In this document: positions 28,895-37,769 of the stretch, in pieces
Layout: each line of letters begins with the position of its first letter
How positions within the stretch are numbered: the stretch's first letter is position 1
Origin: Azospirillum doebereinerae
GTDB lineage: Bacteria > Pseudomonadota > Alphaproteobacteria > Azospirillales > Azospirillaceae
Length of the DNA: 64,000 bases
Reading direction: 5' to 3'
Assembly: GCF_003989665.1 (NCBI RefSeq)
Contig: NZ_RZIJ01000002.1
Span: 310,001-374,000 of the forward strand
Position numbers and translations under genes: made by a program
Notes under the pieces: generated by a model
The model's database searches: none
The model's input: the letters and a program-made list of their open reading frames with translations, nothing else
Told to the model about the DNA's origin: nothing

Positions 28895-29278
28895 ATGACC
28901 AACCGCAAGACGATCTTCGCCGAGAAGGGCGCCAAGCCCGCCGGCCAGTACAGCCACGCCATCGTCGCCAACGGCTTCGTCTACGTCTCGGGCCAGGGCC
29001 CGCACCACCCGGAGACCGGCGAGCTTCCCGCCGACTTCGCCGGCGAGGTGCGCCAGACCCTGCGCAACCTGGAGATCATCCTGAAGGCCGCCGGCACCGA
29101 TCTGGCCCATGTGGTGAAGGTCAACAGCTACCTGTCCGACCTCGCCCGCTTCCAGGAGTACAACACGCTCTACACCGAGTTCTTCCCGGACGCGCCCCCG
29201 GCCCGCACCACGGTCGGCTGCCAGCTCAACAACATCCAGGTCGAGATCGACTGCATCGCCGTGCTGCCGACCGCCTGA
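28895..29278 (+). CDS. RidA family enamine/imine deaminase
   Basis: A 127-residue YjgF/YER057c/UK114-family protein. It has YSHAIVANGFVYVSGQGP, the catalytic-site arginine Arg104 in PPARTTVGCQL, and the closing VEIDCIAVLPT. RidA proteins form trimers and hydrolyse reactive 2-aminoacrylate/enamine intermediates released by PLP enzymes. That fits its place just before a PLP-dependent gene in the same operon: it would clear the imines produced when D-serine- or D-threonine-like compounds are dehydrated. The start at 28895 follows GGAAAGAAG. Confidence 0.93.
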   Translation: MTNRKTIFAEKGAKPAGQYSHAIVANGFVYVSGQGPHHPETGELPADFAGEVRQTLRNLEIILKAAGTDLAHVVKVNSYLSDLARFQEYNTLYTEFFPDAPPARTTVGCQLNNIQVEIDCIAVLPTA

Positions 29279-29326
29279 GCCCATCCATCGAACCGCGCGG
29301 AGCCGGGGCCGCAGCAACAGCGGCCA

Positions 29327-29434
29327 CCCGTCATCCCCGCCAAGGCGCATGGGTGCTGACAAAGCCCTCCTCCCTTCTCCCGCAAGGGGGAGAAGGGCTT
29401 CAATCAGCCCATGCCCCTTGGCGGGGATGACGGG
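29327..29434. repeat. Nested inverted repeat (27-bp outer arms around an inner hairpin)
   Basis: Outer arms 29327-29353 and 29408-29434 match over 26 of 27 positions as reverse complements. Inside them a second 10-bp stem (29372-29381 with 29388-29397) surrounds a short GCAAGG loop. The structure lies between the RidA gene and the D-threonine-aldolase-like gene and has no T-tract, so it is not a plain terminator. It looks like a small non-coding repeat element inserted in the operon. Confidence 0.85.
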
Positions 29435-29482
29435 GCGCTCGGACGATGAGCCCGGTCCTTCCCAAGCGGTTGCGCAGCCTCA

Positions 29483-29508
29483 CCCCTTCCCGCCCCGGCG
29501 GGAGGGGG
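29483..29508. repeat. CCCCTTCCCGCC palindrome
   Basis: Positions 29483-29494 can pair with 29497-29508 (one G-T wobble). It is a compact GC hairpin 25 bases before the next start codon, and another member of the pyrimidine/purine palindromes seen at 8414, 20316, 25315 and 29372. Confidence 0.55.
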
Positions 29509-29533
29509 CCTTTCCAGCCCACGGAGCCGTTCC

Positions 29534-30592
29534 ATGCGCGTCGACGATCTCGACACCCCCGTTCCCGTCATCGACCTCGACCGGGTGGAGCACAACCTCG
29601 CCAAGATGCAGGCCTACTGCGACCGGCACGGGCTGGCGCTGCGCCCCCACATCAAGACGCACAAGCTGCCGCAGTTCGCCCGCCGCCAGATCGAGCTGGG
29701 CGCCGTCGGCATCACCTGCCAGAAGATTTCCGAGGCGCTGGTCATGGCCGAGGCCGGCTGCGCCGACATCCTGATCACCTATCCCATCGTCGGCGCCTCC
29801 AAGATCGCGCCGCTGGCCGAGCTGGCGCGCAAGACCCGGCTGACCGTGTCGCTCGACAACGCGGTGACGCTCGACACCGTGGCCGCCGCCGCGCACGAGG
29901 CCGGGGTCGAGATCGGCATCCTCGTCGAGTTCGACAGCGGCGACGGTCGCTGCGGCGTGCAGACGCCGGACGAGGCGCTGGCGCTCGCCCGCCGCGCCCA
30001 CGGCAACGGCCCGCTGGCCTTCCGCGGCCTGATGACCTACCCGCGCGGCCCCCGGACGGTGCCCTTCGTCGCCGCCGCCCGCGCCCTGTTCGACGGCGCC
30101 GCCATCCCCATCGAGACGGTGTCGGTCGGCGGCACCCCCGGCTGCTGGGACACCCACGAGCTGCCCGGCGTGACCGAACTGCGCGTCGGCACCTACATCT
30201 ACCACGACCGCGCCACCGTCGCCGCCGGGGTGGCGACGCTCGACGAGTGCGCCGTGCATGTCCGCGCCACCGTGGTCAGCCGCCCGACCGAGGACCGCGC
30301 CGTGCTGGACAGCGGCTCCAAGACCCTGTCGAGCGACCGCGTGCCGCCCTCCGCCGGCGAGGGCTACGGGCTGATCCTCGACTACCCCGACGCGGTGATC
30401 GTGCGCCTGAACGAGGAGCACGCCGTCGTCGACCTGTCGCGCTGCGCCGTGAAGCCGGCCATCGGCGAGCGGGTCCGCATCCTGCCCAACCATGTCTGCG
30501 TCGTCAGCAACCTGCACGACCGCATGGCGGTGGCGCGCGGCGGCGAACTGGTCGGCGACTGGCCGGTCGCCGCGCGCGGCTGCACCCGCTGA
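29534..30592 (+). CDS. PLP-dependent D-threonine aldolase / D-serine dehydratase-like protein
   Basis: A 352-residue fold-type III PLP enzyme (alanine-racemase-like barrel). The PLP lysine is Lys41 in LRPHIKTHKLP. The GVGI-type segments GAVGITCQKISEALVM and VEFDSGDGRCGV line the barrel, and the phosphate-binding region is SVGGTPGCWD. The C-terminal beta-domain has LPNHVCVV, whose His and Cys are the metal ligands of the D-threonine aldolase / DSD1 family. Reactions in the family are retro-aldol cleavage of D-threonine-like or dehydration of D-serine-like amino acids. It is in an operon with peptide transport, D-aminoacylase and RidA genes, which supports D-amino-acid catabolism. Confidence 0.88.
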   Translation: MRVDDLDTPVPVIDLDRVEHNLAKMQAYCDRHGLALRPHIKTHKLPQFARRQIELGAVGITCQKISEALVMAEAGCADILITYPIVGASKIAPLAELARKTRLTVSLDNAVTLDTVAAAAHEAGVEIGILVEFDSGDGRCGVQTPDEALALARRAHGNGPLAFRGLMTYPRGPRTVPFVAAARALFDGAAIPIETVSVGGTPGCWDTHELPGVTELRVGTYIYHDRATVAAGVATLDECAVHVRATVVSRPTEDRAVLDSGSKTLSSDRVPPSAGEGYGLILDYPDAVIVRLNEEHAVVDLSRCAVKPAIGERVRILPNHVCVVSNLHDRMAVARGGELVGDWPVAARGCTR

Positions 30593-30616
30593 CATAATCC
30601 ACAAAGGACGCCCGCC

Positions 30617-31617
<1,001 letters not shown>

Positions 31618-31618
<1 letters not shown>

Positions 31619-32637
31619 TGACCATTGCCGACACACGAACCGCCCCCCGCACCGGCGAACCCCTTCTGCAAATCCGTGGCCTGCAAAAGCGCTTCCCCAT
31701 TCTGGGCGGGCTGCTGCGCCGGCCGAAGGGCTGGGTCAACGCGGTGGACGACCTGTCGCTCGACATCCACCGGGGCGAGGTGGTCGGGCTGGTCGGCGAA
31801 TCCGGCTCCGGCAAGACCACCGCCGGCCGCAGCATCCTGCGCCTGCTGGAGCCGAGCGCCGGCTCGATCCGCTTCGACGGCCAAGAGATCACCGGCCTGT
31901 CCACCGGCGAGATGCGGGCGCAGCGCCGCCGCATGCAGATCGTCTTCCAGGATCCCTACGCCAGCCTCGACCCGCGCCAGCGCGTCCGCGACGTGATCGG
32001 CGAGGCGCTGATCATCCACGGCATCGGCACGCCGGCCGACCGCCGCGACCGCATCGCGACGCTGCTGGAGAAGGTCGGCCTGACCGCCGACGCGATGGAC
32101 CGCTTCCCGCACGAGTTCTCCGGCGGCCAGCGCCAGCGCATCGGCATCGCCCGCGCGCTGGCGGTGGAGCCCGACTTCATCGTCGCCGACGAGCCGGTGT
32201 CGGCGCTCGACGTCTCGGTGCAGGCCCAGGTGGTCAACCTGCTGCGCGACCTCCAGCAGGAGCTGGGGCTGGCGGTGCTGTTCATCGCCCACGACCTGGC
32301 GGTGGTCCGCTACATCAGCGACCGCGTGGCGGTGATGTACCTCGGTCGCATGATGGAGTTGGCGCCGAGCGAGGCTCTCTACGAACGGCCGCGCCACCCC
32401 TACACGCTGGCGCTGCTGTCGGCGGCCCCGACGCCCGATCCCGACGCCCCACGCCAGCGCATCCTGTTGGAAGGCGACGTGCCGAGCCCGATGAACCCGC
32501 CGTCGGGCTGCGTCTTCCGCACCCGCTGCCCCTTCGCCCTGCCCGCCTGCGCCGAGCCTTCCGCCCGGACGCTGCGCGAGGTGGCGCCGGGACACCATGT
32601 CTCCTGCATCCGCGACGACATTCCGGCAATGGCTTGA
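31618..32637 (+). CDS. ABC peptide transporter ATP-binding protein, DppF-like
   Basis: A 339-residue ATPase with an N-terminal strand typical of DppF ([18 protein letters not shown]). Walker A is [13 protein letters not shown], the signature is [16 protein letters not shown] and Walker B is [13 protein letters not shown]. The C-terminal cysteine motif is [18 protein letters not shown]. It is the last gene of the operon, followed by a probable terminator hairpin. Together with the DppB, DppC and DppD-like genes it makes a complete peptide importer. Confidence 0.95.
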
Positions 32638-32682
32638 CGGACGCTATCTTGGATGCAAGCGGCGTGGAGGAGGCGCCTTGGT

Positions 32683-32720
32683 GCCGCTTCCCCACCCGTG
32701 GCGGGAGCGGCGCTGCGTTT
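32683..32720 (+). terminator. Probable terminator of the peptide-ABC operon
   Basis: GCCGCTTCCC (32683-32692) pairs with GGGAGCGGC (32703-32711) with one bulged T. GCTGCGTTTT follows, 46 bases after the last stop codon of the operon. The T-tract is short and set back from the stem, so it is weaker than the lpdA terminator. Confidence 0.45.
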
Positions 32721-32845
32721 TGGATCTGTTCACCACGGAAAAATCCATTTCTGAAATCAGGCGGTATCCTTGCCACCGCGCATATTGACGGCGTGGCCAA
32801 GTTTTACCGGATCGCTGTCCGGTTCGATGGAGCGGTCGGGTTCCG

Positions 32846-33676
32846 TCAACGCCGCAGTGGCCACTGGCCGGACAGGACGGCGGTCACCTCCTGGCGCAGC
32901 CAGAGGCCGAAATCGCCAAGCAATGCCGGTAAGGCCGGCCGCACGGCCTCCGGGTTCAGGAAGCCGTCCAGCACTTGGCGCATGTCGCCGTCCCGGTCGG
33001 GATAACGCTGGGAAAAGCACCGGTACTGGAGGTAGAGGCTTGTCGTGTAGCGCCCCTCCCGCTCCATCACCAGTTCGAAGCCGGATCGCAGAATCCTCTT
33101 CATCAGCGACTGGATCCTTCCCGGCGGCAAGGCCGCTCCAATCCGGACATCGGCCAGGAAAGCGGCGAGATCCCGGTCGAGGAGTTCGGCGTCCATCAGC
33201 ATGCCGGGTCCGGGCCGGCAATCCGGAAGGGCGGGGGAGATGTCCGGACCACGCAGGCACAGCGACTGGGTCTTGATCATCATGGACAGCACCGGGTTGG
33301 CCCGTGCCATGTCGTCATGGAGCGTGACCATGGCGAATTCCACCTCGCAGGGAAAACCCAGCCGCCGGCGGACCGTGTCGCCCGACCAGGGCAGCGCCCG
33401 CCACACGACACGCTCGCCGGGCTCCGGGTGGACCAGGCAGAAGCTGTCGAGGTCGGAAAAGCCGGGAATCGCCGTGCCGAAGGCGACCGAGCCGCGCAGG
33501 TAGACGCTGTGGAGCCTCGGCCCCAATTCCCGCTCGTAGACGGCGCAGAGTTCGTCGAGCACTCCGTTCCAGGGAGGAACCAGCCGGTCACGGGACGCCG
33601 GATTGATCACGCGGCCGTCGGAGGTCTGGTCGAAGAAGCGGCCGAGCGGCCGGATGTCGCGGTGTTCGTCTCTCAT
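32846..33676 (-). CDS. Nucleotidyltransferase-fold protein
   Basis: A 276-residue protein with the DNA-polymerase-beta-like nucleotidyltransferase motif YLRGSVAFGTAIPGFSDLDSF: Gly62-Ser63 and the metal-binding pair Asp75 and Asp77. A probable third acidic residue is in FPCEVEFAMVTL. The layout matches small stand-alone transferases such as aminoglycoside adenylyltransferases and MNT-type antitoxins. The start at 33676 (MRDEHRDI) gives a sensible N-terminus; the longer frame upstream overlaps the LamG-like gene. It is the third gene of a minus-strand unit facing away from the NRPS operon. It could be a self-resistance or tailoring enzyme, but this is inference. Confidence 0.7.
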   Translation of the reverse strand: MRDEHRDIRPLGRFFDQTSDGRVINPASRDRLVPPWNGVLDELCAVYERELGPRLHSVYLRGSVAFGTAIPGFSDLDSFCLVHPEPGERVVWRALPWSGDTVRRRLGFPCEVEFAMVTLHDDMARANPVLSMMIKTQSLCLRGPDISPALPDCRPGPGMLMDAELLDRDLAAFLADVRIGAALPPGRIQSLMKRILRSGFELVMEREGRYTTSLYLQYRCFSQRYPDRDGDMRQVLDGFLNPEAVRPALPALLGDFGLWLRQEVTAVLSGQWPLRR

Positions 33677-33692
33677 GCGCCGGCCCTCCGCC

Positions 33693-35036
33693 TCAAGCCA
33701 GCGCTTCCTGACGGATGTCCCCGGCGACCGACAGGTGCATGCCCCGCTCGGAACGGTCGTGCAGCCGTCCATCCCCGGTCCGGTCGCCGACGTAATGGGC
33801 GAGCAGCGCGCCGTCCTCGAGGTTGCGCAGCCGCAGGTCGGCCAGCAGGCTGCCCGACATCGGCCCGATGCGGAAATGCGGCGGCAACGGCGGCGGCGCG
33901 TCCTCCGCCGCGACCGGCCGCAGCGGCACCGGGCGGCCGTCGACCGCCAGGGCGGGCTCCGCCGGGACACCGTCCATTCGGCCCCGGCAACTCACCGCCA
34001 CATACTGCCAGACGGACGCCGCCAGCGGGCGTCGCCCGGCCATCGTTCGGTCGACACCGATCACCAGCGGCCGGTAGAGGTTCACGTCGCGCAGCGAGGC
34101 CGGCGTCAGCCCGCCGATCAGCCCGACGTTGACGGTGGCCGAGCAGGCGTTCAGGCATTCGCCGATCTCAAGCCCGCGCCGGGTGAAGCACCAGCAACCG
34201 GCGAGGCCGGGTTCGTCGCCATCCAGCCAAGCCGCCTTGAAGCGGTTCAGCGCGCTCCGGTCCAGCACCCGATCCCACAGCCGCACGGTGCGGAGCCCAC
34301 CGACAAAGCCGGTCCCCGGCACGAAGGCGGCCGGCATGCCGGGGCGCCCCTGCTCCTGGCCGACCACAAGGCAACCGCCGTCGGGCAGCCGCTCGCCGAC
34401 GGCGAGCGTGCCGGTGAAGGCGGGTGGGCCGAAATCGACCGACCGCCCCTCGACCATCGCGACGACGGCCGCGACGCCATCCTCCTTGTAGAACTCGAAG
34501 CGCCCGTCGGACGACCGCCACGTCAGCGCGATATGCTGCCACTGGTGATAGTCGAGATGCAGGCCGGTGGCGATCTCATGCCCGTTGATCGCCAGCACCA
34601 GCCCTTCGGCGCGCTCCTGGAGCAGAAGACCCTGGGGGCCGTCCGCCGAGGCCGCCGCATAGGACAAGATGCTGAGGCGGGAATGCTCGCGGTACGGGCA
34701 CAGCACCGCTTCGATGGTGAACTCCGTGGCGGGGAAACCGGCGAAGCCCTGCACCATCACCCAGGGGCGCGGCTTGCCGGGCGCGAAGGCGACGCCGCCG
34801 ATGGGGTCGAGCGACAGGCCGTAGCGCCCCCAGGCCGACCGGTAGGACAGCAGCTCCGCCACCGTCAGGCGGATGTTCGGGCGGACCCAGCCGTCGATGC
34901 CGGCGGCGGACACGGCCAGCCGGTCCAGCCTCAGGACGTCCGCCTCGGCCGAGGCGTCGATGCCGAGACGGACCGCCGGCCCCGCCTCCGGCGGAGGAGC
35001 GGAAAGGGGAGGCTTGCCGAGGATGCTTGCGGTCAT
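33693..35036 (-). CDS. LamG / concanavalin-like domain protein
   Basis: A 447-residue protein with two lectin-like beta-sandwich segments. The first (about 95-270) has FTIEAVLCPYREHSRLSILSY, the LamG core HQWQHIALTWRSSDGRFEFY, and FVGGLRTVRLWDRVLDRSAL. The second (about 310-440) has ASVWQYVAVSCRGR and GSLLADLRLRNLEDGALLAHY. No signal peptide or membrane anchor is seen, which is unusual because such domains are mostly secreted. It lies 16 bases upstream of the nucleotidyltransferase gene and 36 bases after the YqcI/YcgG-like gene, so the three form one transcript. Its role in a biosynthetic cluster is unknown. Confidence 0.7.
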   Translation of the reverse strand: MTASILGKPPLSAPPPEAGPAVRLGIDASAEADVLRLDRLAVSAAGIDGWVRPNIRLTVAELLSYRSAWGRYGLSLDPIGGVAFAPGKPRPWVMVQGFAGFPATEFTIEAVLCPYREHSRLSILSYAAASADGPQGLLLQERAEGLVLAINGHEIATGLHLDYHQWQHIALTWRSSDGRFEFYKEDGVAAVVAMVEGRSVDFGPPAFTGTLAVGERLPDGGCLVVGQEQGRPGMPAAFVPGTGFVGGLRTVRLWDRVLDRSALNRFKAAWLDGDEPGLAGCWCFTRRGLEIGECLNACSATVNVGLIGGLTPASLRDVNLYRPLVIGVDRTMAGRRPLAASVWQYVAVSCRGRMDGVPAEPALAVDGRPVPLRPVAAEDAPPPLPPHFRIGPMSGSLLADLRLRNLEDGALLAHYVGDRTGDGRLHDRSERGMHLSVAGDIRQEALA

Positions 35037-35072
35037 GGCGGAGTCCTGGATGCGCGAAGGCCAGAGCCGGGT

Positions 35073-35816
35073 TCAGATGCCGTCGAGCGGCGTTTCCCAC
35101 CAGCGCACCACCGGGCCGTCCGGCTGCATCGGACGGATGCACCGGTAAGCCTCGTAGGGCACCATGCTGAGGTTGCCGGCGTAGCTCCGGCCGTGCTCGT
35201 TGAAGATCGTCCGGATCCGCTGGCGGATGGCCGGGCCCAGCGATGAATCCCCCGGCCGCACCATCGGCGCGAAGGTGTGGCGCGGCTGCATGGCGATGAT
35301 GGTGGATTGCGAACCGAAGCCGTAGCGGGCGTGGCTCTCCGGATAGCAGGGGGCGAAGGTGTTCACGAAGATCCGTTCCCCGCCGAAGGTAAAGCACCAG
35401 GCCGGGTCCTCGATCGCCTTGTCCATGCAGCCTTCGCCCATCGGATCGAAATCGCTGAGGCAGCGCAGGACGGCGTGGGTCGATCGCGCCAGCGCCTCGA
35501 CGCTATCGCCGTATTCGCGGTCGGGCAGGTCGATGACGTAGCCATCGATCTTCATCGCGCGCGAAAGGTTGATGAAATGGGCCATGTGCCCGGCGACCCG
35601 GCGCATGTTCTCCCGAAACGAGAGCGTCCTGTCCAGCGGCGGGCTGCCCCAGATCCGCGATCCCGCCGAATAGATGCAGTGCGTCTTCGCCTTGATCGGC
35701 TCGAAGTTCCGGATCGACGGAAAATTTACCTCCGCGTCCTCGACGCTGAAGGAAGGGTCCTCGAGGCTGAAGGAAGGCGCCTCGGCCACACCACCAAATG
35801 GACACAATTCAGGCAT
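35073..35816 (-). CDS. YqcI/YcgG family protein, possible heme-dependent N-oxygenase
   Basis: A 247-residue protein recognised as YqcI/YcgG-like from the pattern DPAWCFTFGGERIFVNTFAP followed by SQSTIIAMQPRHTFAPMVRP, and an N-terminal half with HCIYSAGSRIWG. From memory, characterised relatives include DcsA (arginine N-hydroxylation in D-cycloserine synthesis) and GrbE (diazeniumdiolate siderophores), both heme proteins acting on the arginine guanidine; I cannot verify this here. The start at 35816 was chosen because GAGGG precedes it by 5 bases; the ATG at 35828 has no such site. It is divergent from the NRPS operon across an AT-rich spacer and is probably a tailoring or precursor-forming enzyme. 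Confidence 0.65.
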   Translation of the reverse strand: MPELCPFGGVAEAPSFSLEDPSFSVEDAEVNFPSIRNFEPIKAKTHCIYSAGSRIWGSPPLDRTLSFRENMRRVAGHMAHFINLSRAMKIDGYVIDLPDREYGDSVEALARSTHAVLRCLSDFDPMGEGCMDKAIEDPAWCFTFGGERIFVNTFAPCYPESHARYGFGSQSTIIAMQPRHTFAPMVRPGDSSLGPAIRQRIRTIFNEHGRSYAGNLSMVPYEAYRCIRPMQPDGPVVRWWETPLDGI

Positions 35817-35988
35817 TTTCACCCTCATAAAGGGTTCATGATAACAATAAACAACTTATTGAAGAATTTATCGGCGCTAATTATCGTGTGTCAAGGCCGC
35901 TGCCCTGGTGATTGCAAGCCGTTCCCGCCACCTCCCCCTATGCCAGCGCAACAGGCCGCCTCTCAAGCCAGCCGGGAGACAGGGTTCC
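35817..35988. promoter_or_regulatory. Divergent AT-rich promoter region of the NRPS cluster
   Basis: This spacer separates the YqcI/YcgG-like gene (minus) from the oxygenase gene (plus). Between about 35838 and 35890 the sequence is strikingly AT-rich for this genome. It contains AATAA-ACAAC-TTATT (35848-35862) and a possible plus-strand promoter with TTGAAG (35859-35864) and TATCGT (35882-35887) at 17-base spacing. No regulator gene is encoded nearby, so the controlling protein is unknown. Confidence 0.4.
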
Positions 35989-37017
35989 ATGACCGCAGAC
36001 GCAACGCCCGCCCTTGCCGCAAGCCAGCCGGATGCCGTGCGGAAACCCGGCCGCCGGCCGGGTCGCGCAGGTCCGTCCAGCGGGGTACCGCTGGTCGACG
36101 CCGCCGCCCTGCGGACCGGGGACCGGACCGCCCGCACCGCCCTGGGGCGGCGGATCGTCGCAGCCTTCGAGGAGAGCGGCGGGATGCGGGTGATCAACCA
36201 CGGCATCGCCCCGACGCTGGCCGATGGCGCCTTCGCGGCGGCCCGCCGGTTCTTCGCGCAGCCGCCCGACCGGTTGGAGGCGCTGGGGACGAACCGGTGG
36301 GGGCGCGGCTTCCTGGCCCTGCGGACCAACCGCAAGCCCGGCTACGCGCCCGACGTGCGCGAGGCCTTCGACCTTGGCCTCGACATCCCCGCCGACGACC
36401 CGCGCGTGCTGGCGGGCAAACCGCTGCACGCGCCCAACCATTGGCCCGACGACCCGACCTTCCGTCACGCGGTGGAGGGGTATTTCCAGGCGGTGCGGGA
36501 TTTCGGCGCCGCGCTTCAGGATTCCCTGGCCCTCGGCCTCGGCCTGCCGGAAGACCGGTTTCGTCCCCTGTACCGCACACCGCTGTCGACCATGCGGCTG
36601 CTGCATTACCCCAACCCGGACGGCACCCCGGCGCCCGGCGAGTTTGCGATGGCCCCGCACACCGATTTCGGCGCCTACACCTTCCTGCTTCAGGATGCCA
36701 CCGGCGGGCTGGAGCATGAGGGGGCCGACGGCGCATGGCACGCGCTGGATCCGATCGACGGCAGCCTCCTGGTGTTTCTGGGCGACCTGATGGCCTGGTG
36801 GAGCGGCGGCCGTTTCAAGGCCCTGCGCCACCGCGTGGTCGGCGTCCCCGGCCGGGCGCGCGTCTCGATCCCGGTGTTCTACAACCCCGACTTCGATGCC
36901 GAACTGGCATGGCCCACCGCGCCGGACGGCGAGGCGGCCGGAACCCGCGCGTCCATGGCCTGCGGCTCCTACATCCTGGCCCAGGCGCGGGATCGCGCCG
37001 CTCTGCTCGCAGGCTGA
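35989..37017 (+). CDS. 2-oxoglutarate/Fe(II)-dependent oxygenase (isopenicillin N synthase-like)
   Basis: A 342-residue non-heme iron oxygenase. The N-terminal DIOX domain has VPLVDAAAL and GGMRVINHGIAPTL. The iron ligands are His224 and Asp226 in APHTDFGAYTFLLQ and His281 in LRHRVVG; Arg291/Ser293 of RARVSIPVF bind the 2-oxoglutarate carboxylate. This family hydroxylates, desaturates or cyclises small molecules. The start at 35989 gives a normal length, with a 35-residue low-complexity Ala/Pro/Arg leader. It is the first gene on the plus strand of the NRPS cluster, separated from the deaminase-like gene by a 112-base AT-rich gap. A hydroxyl it installs could be the site carbamoylated later; that is inference. 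Confidence 0.88.
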   Translation: MTADATPALAASQPDAVRKPGRRPGRAGPSSGVPLVDAAALRTGDRTARTALGRRIVAAFEESGGMRVINHGIAPTLADGAFAAARRFFAQPPDRLEALGTNRWGRGFLALRTNRKPGYAPDVREAFDLGLDIPADDPRVLAGKPLHAPNHWPDDPTFRHAVEGYFQAVRDFGAALQDSLALGLGLPEDRFRPLYRTPLSTMRLLHYPNPDGTPAPGEFAMAPHTDFGAYTFLLQDATGGLEHEGADGAWHALDPIDGSLLVFLGDLMAWWSGGRFKALRHRVVGVPGRARVSIPVFYNPDFDAELAWPTAPDGEAAGTRASMACGSYILAQARDRAALLAG

Positions 37018-37129
37018 AGCGCACTACGGCACGCAATGGTAATCACCATAACACAATCACTCACTATTTGTTGACACAACAAGATTTCAACGTCCAAATT
37101 GTTGGTGTAAATAAATATGGAGACAACCT
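37018..37129 (+). promoter_or_regulatory. AT-rich spacer with palindrome upstream of the deaminase-like gene
   Basis: The 112-base gap contains TTGTTG-ACA-CAACAA (37068-37082), which includes a consensus -35-like TTGACA (37071-37076), and a second small palindrome CCAA-ATTG-TTGG (37094-37105). I see no good -10 hexamer at the right distance. A GGAG ribosome-binding site precedes the 37130 start. An internal promoter or operator for the rest of the operon is plausible. Confidence 0.45.
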
Positions 37130-37744
37130 ATGGGTAAGCCGATCGCCTCCCTTTCCTCCGGATGGCCGCGGCTTGACGATCTTCCGCCGTTGCCTCCGGG
37201 TTTGGAGGAGGTGCGCCGGCGCCTGAAGGACGACTCGCGGGACGGCGAACCCGACGACACCTTCGTCCGTCTCTCCTGCATGCAGGCCCTGACGGCGGCG
37301 GCGGAGGGCAATCACGGCGTGGGGGCGGTGGTGGTGCATGACGGCCGCGTCGTGGCGATGGGGCGCAACCGCGCCTTCCATCCACGGGTGCGCAGCGACC
37401 TGCACGCCGAGATGGACGCGCTGAACGCCCTGGAACGCGACCATCCCGGCCTGCCGGCCGTCGAATGCACGCTCTACAGTTCGCTGGAGTGCTGCCCGAT
37501 GTGCACGACGCGCCTGATCAACGTCGGCATCGGCCGTGTCCTCTACGCGGCGGACGACGACGAATGCGGCATGATCCGCCGTTTCGACGCCCTTCCCGCC
37601 GGCTACCGCGATCTGGCGGCGTCGCGCACGCCGCCTCAACGTTTCGGCCGCGCCGCCTGCTCGGCCGCGCTGGCCGCCGCCGCCGCCGACATCTTCCGGA
37701 TCAACCTCGAAACGCTGAACCAACGCGTCCTGCGCCGGGAATGA
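37130..37744 (+). CDS. Cytidine/deoxycytidylate deaminase-fold zinc protein
   Basis: A 204-residue protein with the deaminase zinc site: His92-Ala-Glu94 in RSDLHAEMDAL and Cys122/Cys125 in YSSLECCPMCTTRLI. In most relatives the residue before the first zinc cysteine is proline (PCxxC); here it is Cys121. GIGRVLYAADDDECGM follows as expected of the fold. In primary metabolism such enzymes deaminate cytidine or dCMP. In this operon, next to a YqcI/YcgG-type gene across the promoter, a guanidine- or hydroxyguanidine-type substrate is more likely. From memory the diazeniumdiolate siderophore loci carry a comparable pair (GrbD/GrbE). The start at 37130 has GGAG 9 bases upstream. The radical SAM gene follows after 25 bases. 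Confidence 0.8.
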   Translation: MGKPIASLSSGWPRLDDLPPLPPGLEEVRRRLKDDSRDGEPDDTFVRLSCMQALTAAAEGNHGVGAVVVHDGRVVAMGRNRAFHPRVRSDLHAEMDALNALERDHPGLPAVECTLYSSLECCPMCTTRLINVGIGRVLYAADDDECGMIRRFDALPAGYRDLAASRTPPQRFGRAACSAALAAAAADIFRINLETLNQRVLRRE

Positions 37745-37769
37745 CGTTTTTCGCAAGGATTGCAGCAAG

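Noticed and set aside
35838..35862. A Fur-box-like reading of GATAACAATAAAC
   Set aside because: Too few matches to the 19-bp Fur palindrome; the AT-rich context explains it.
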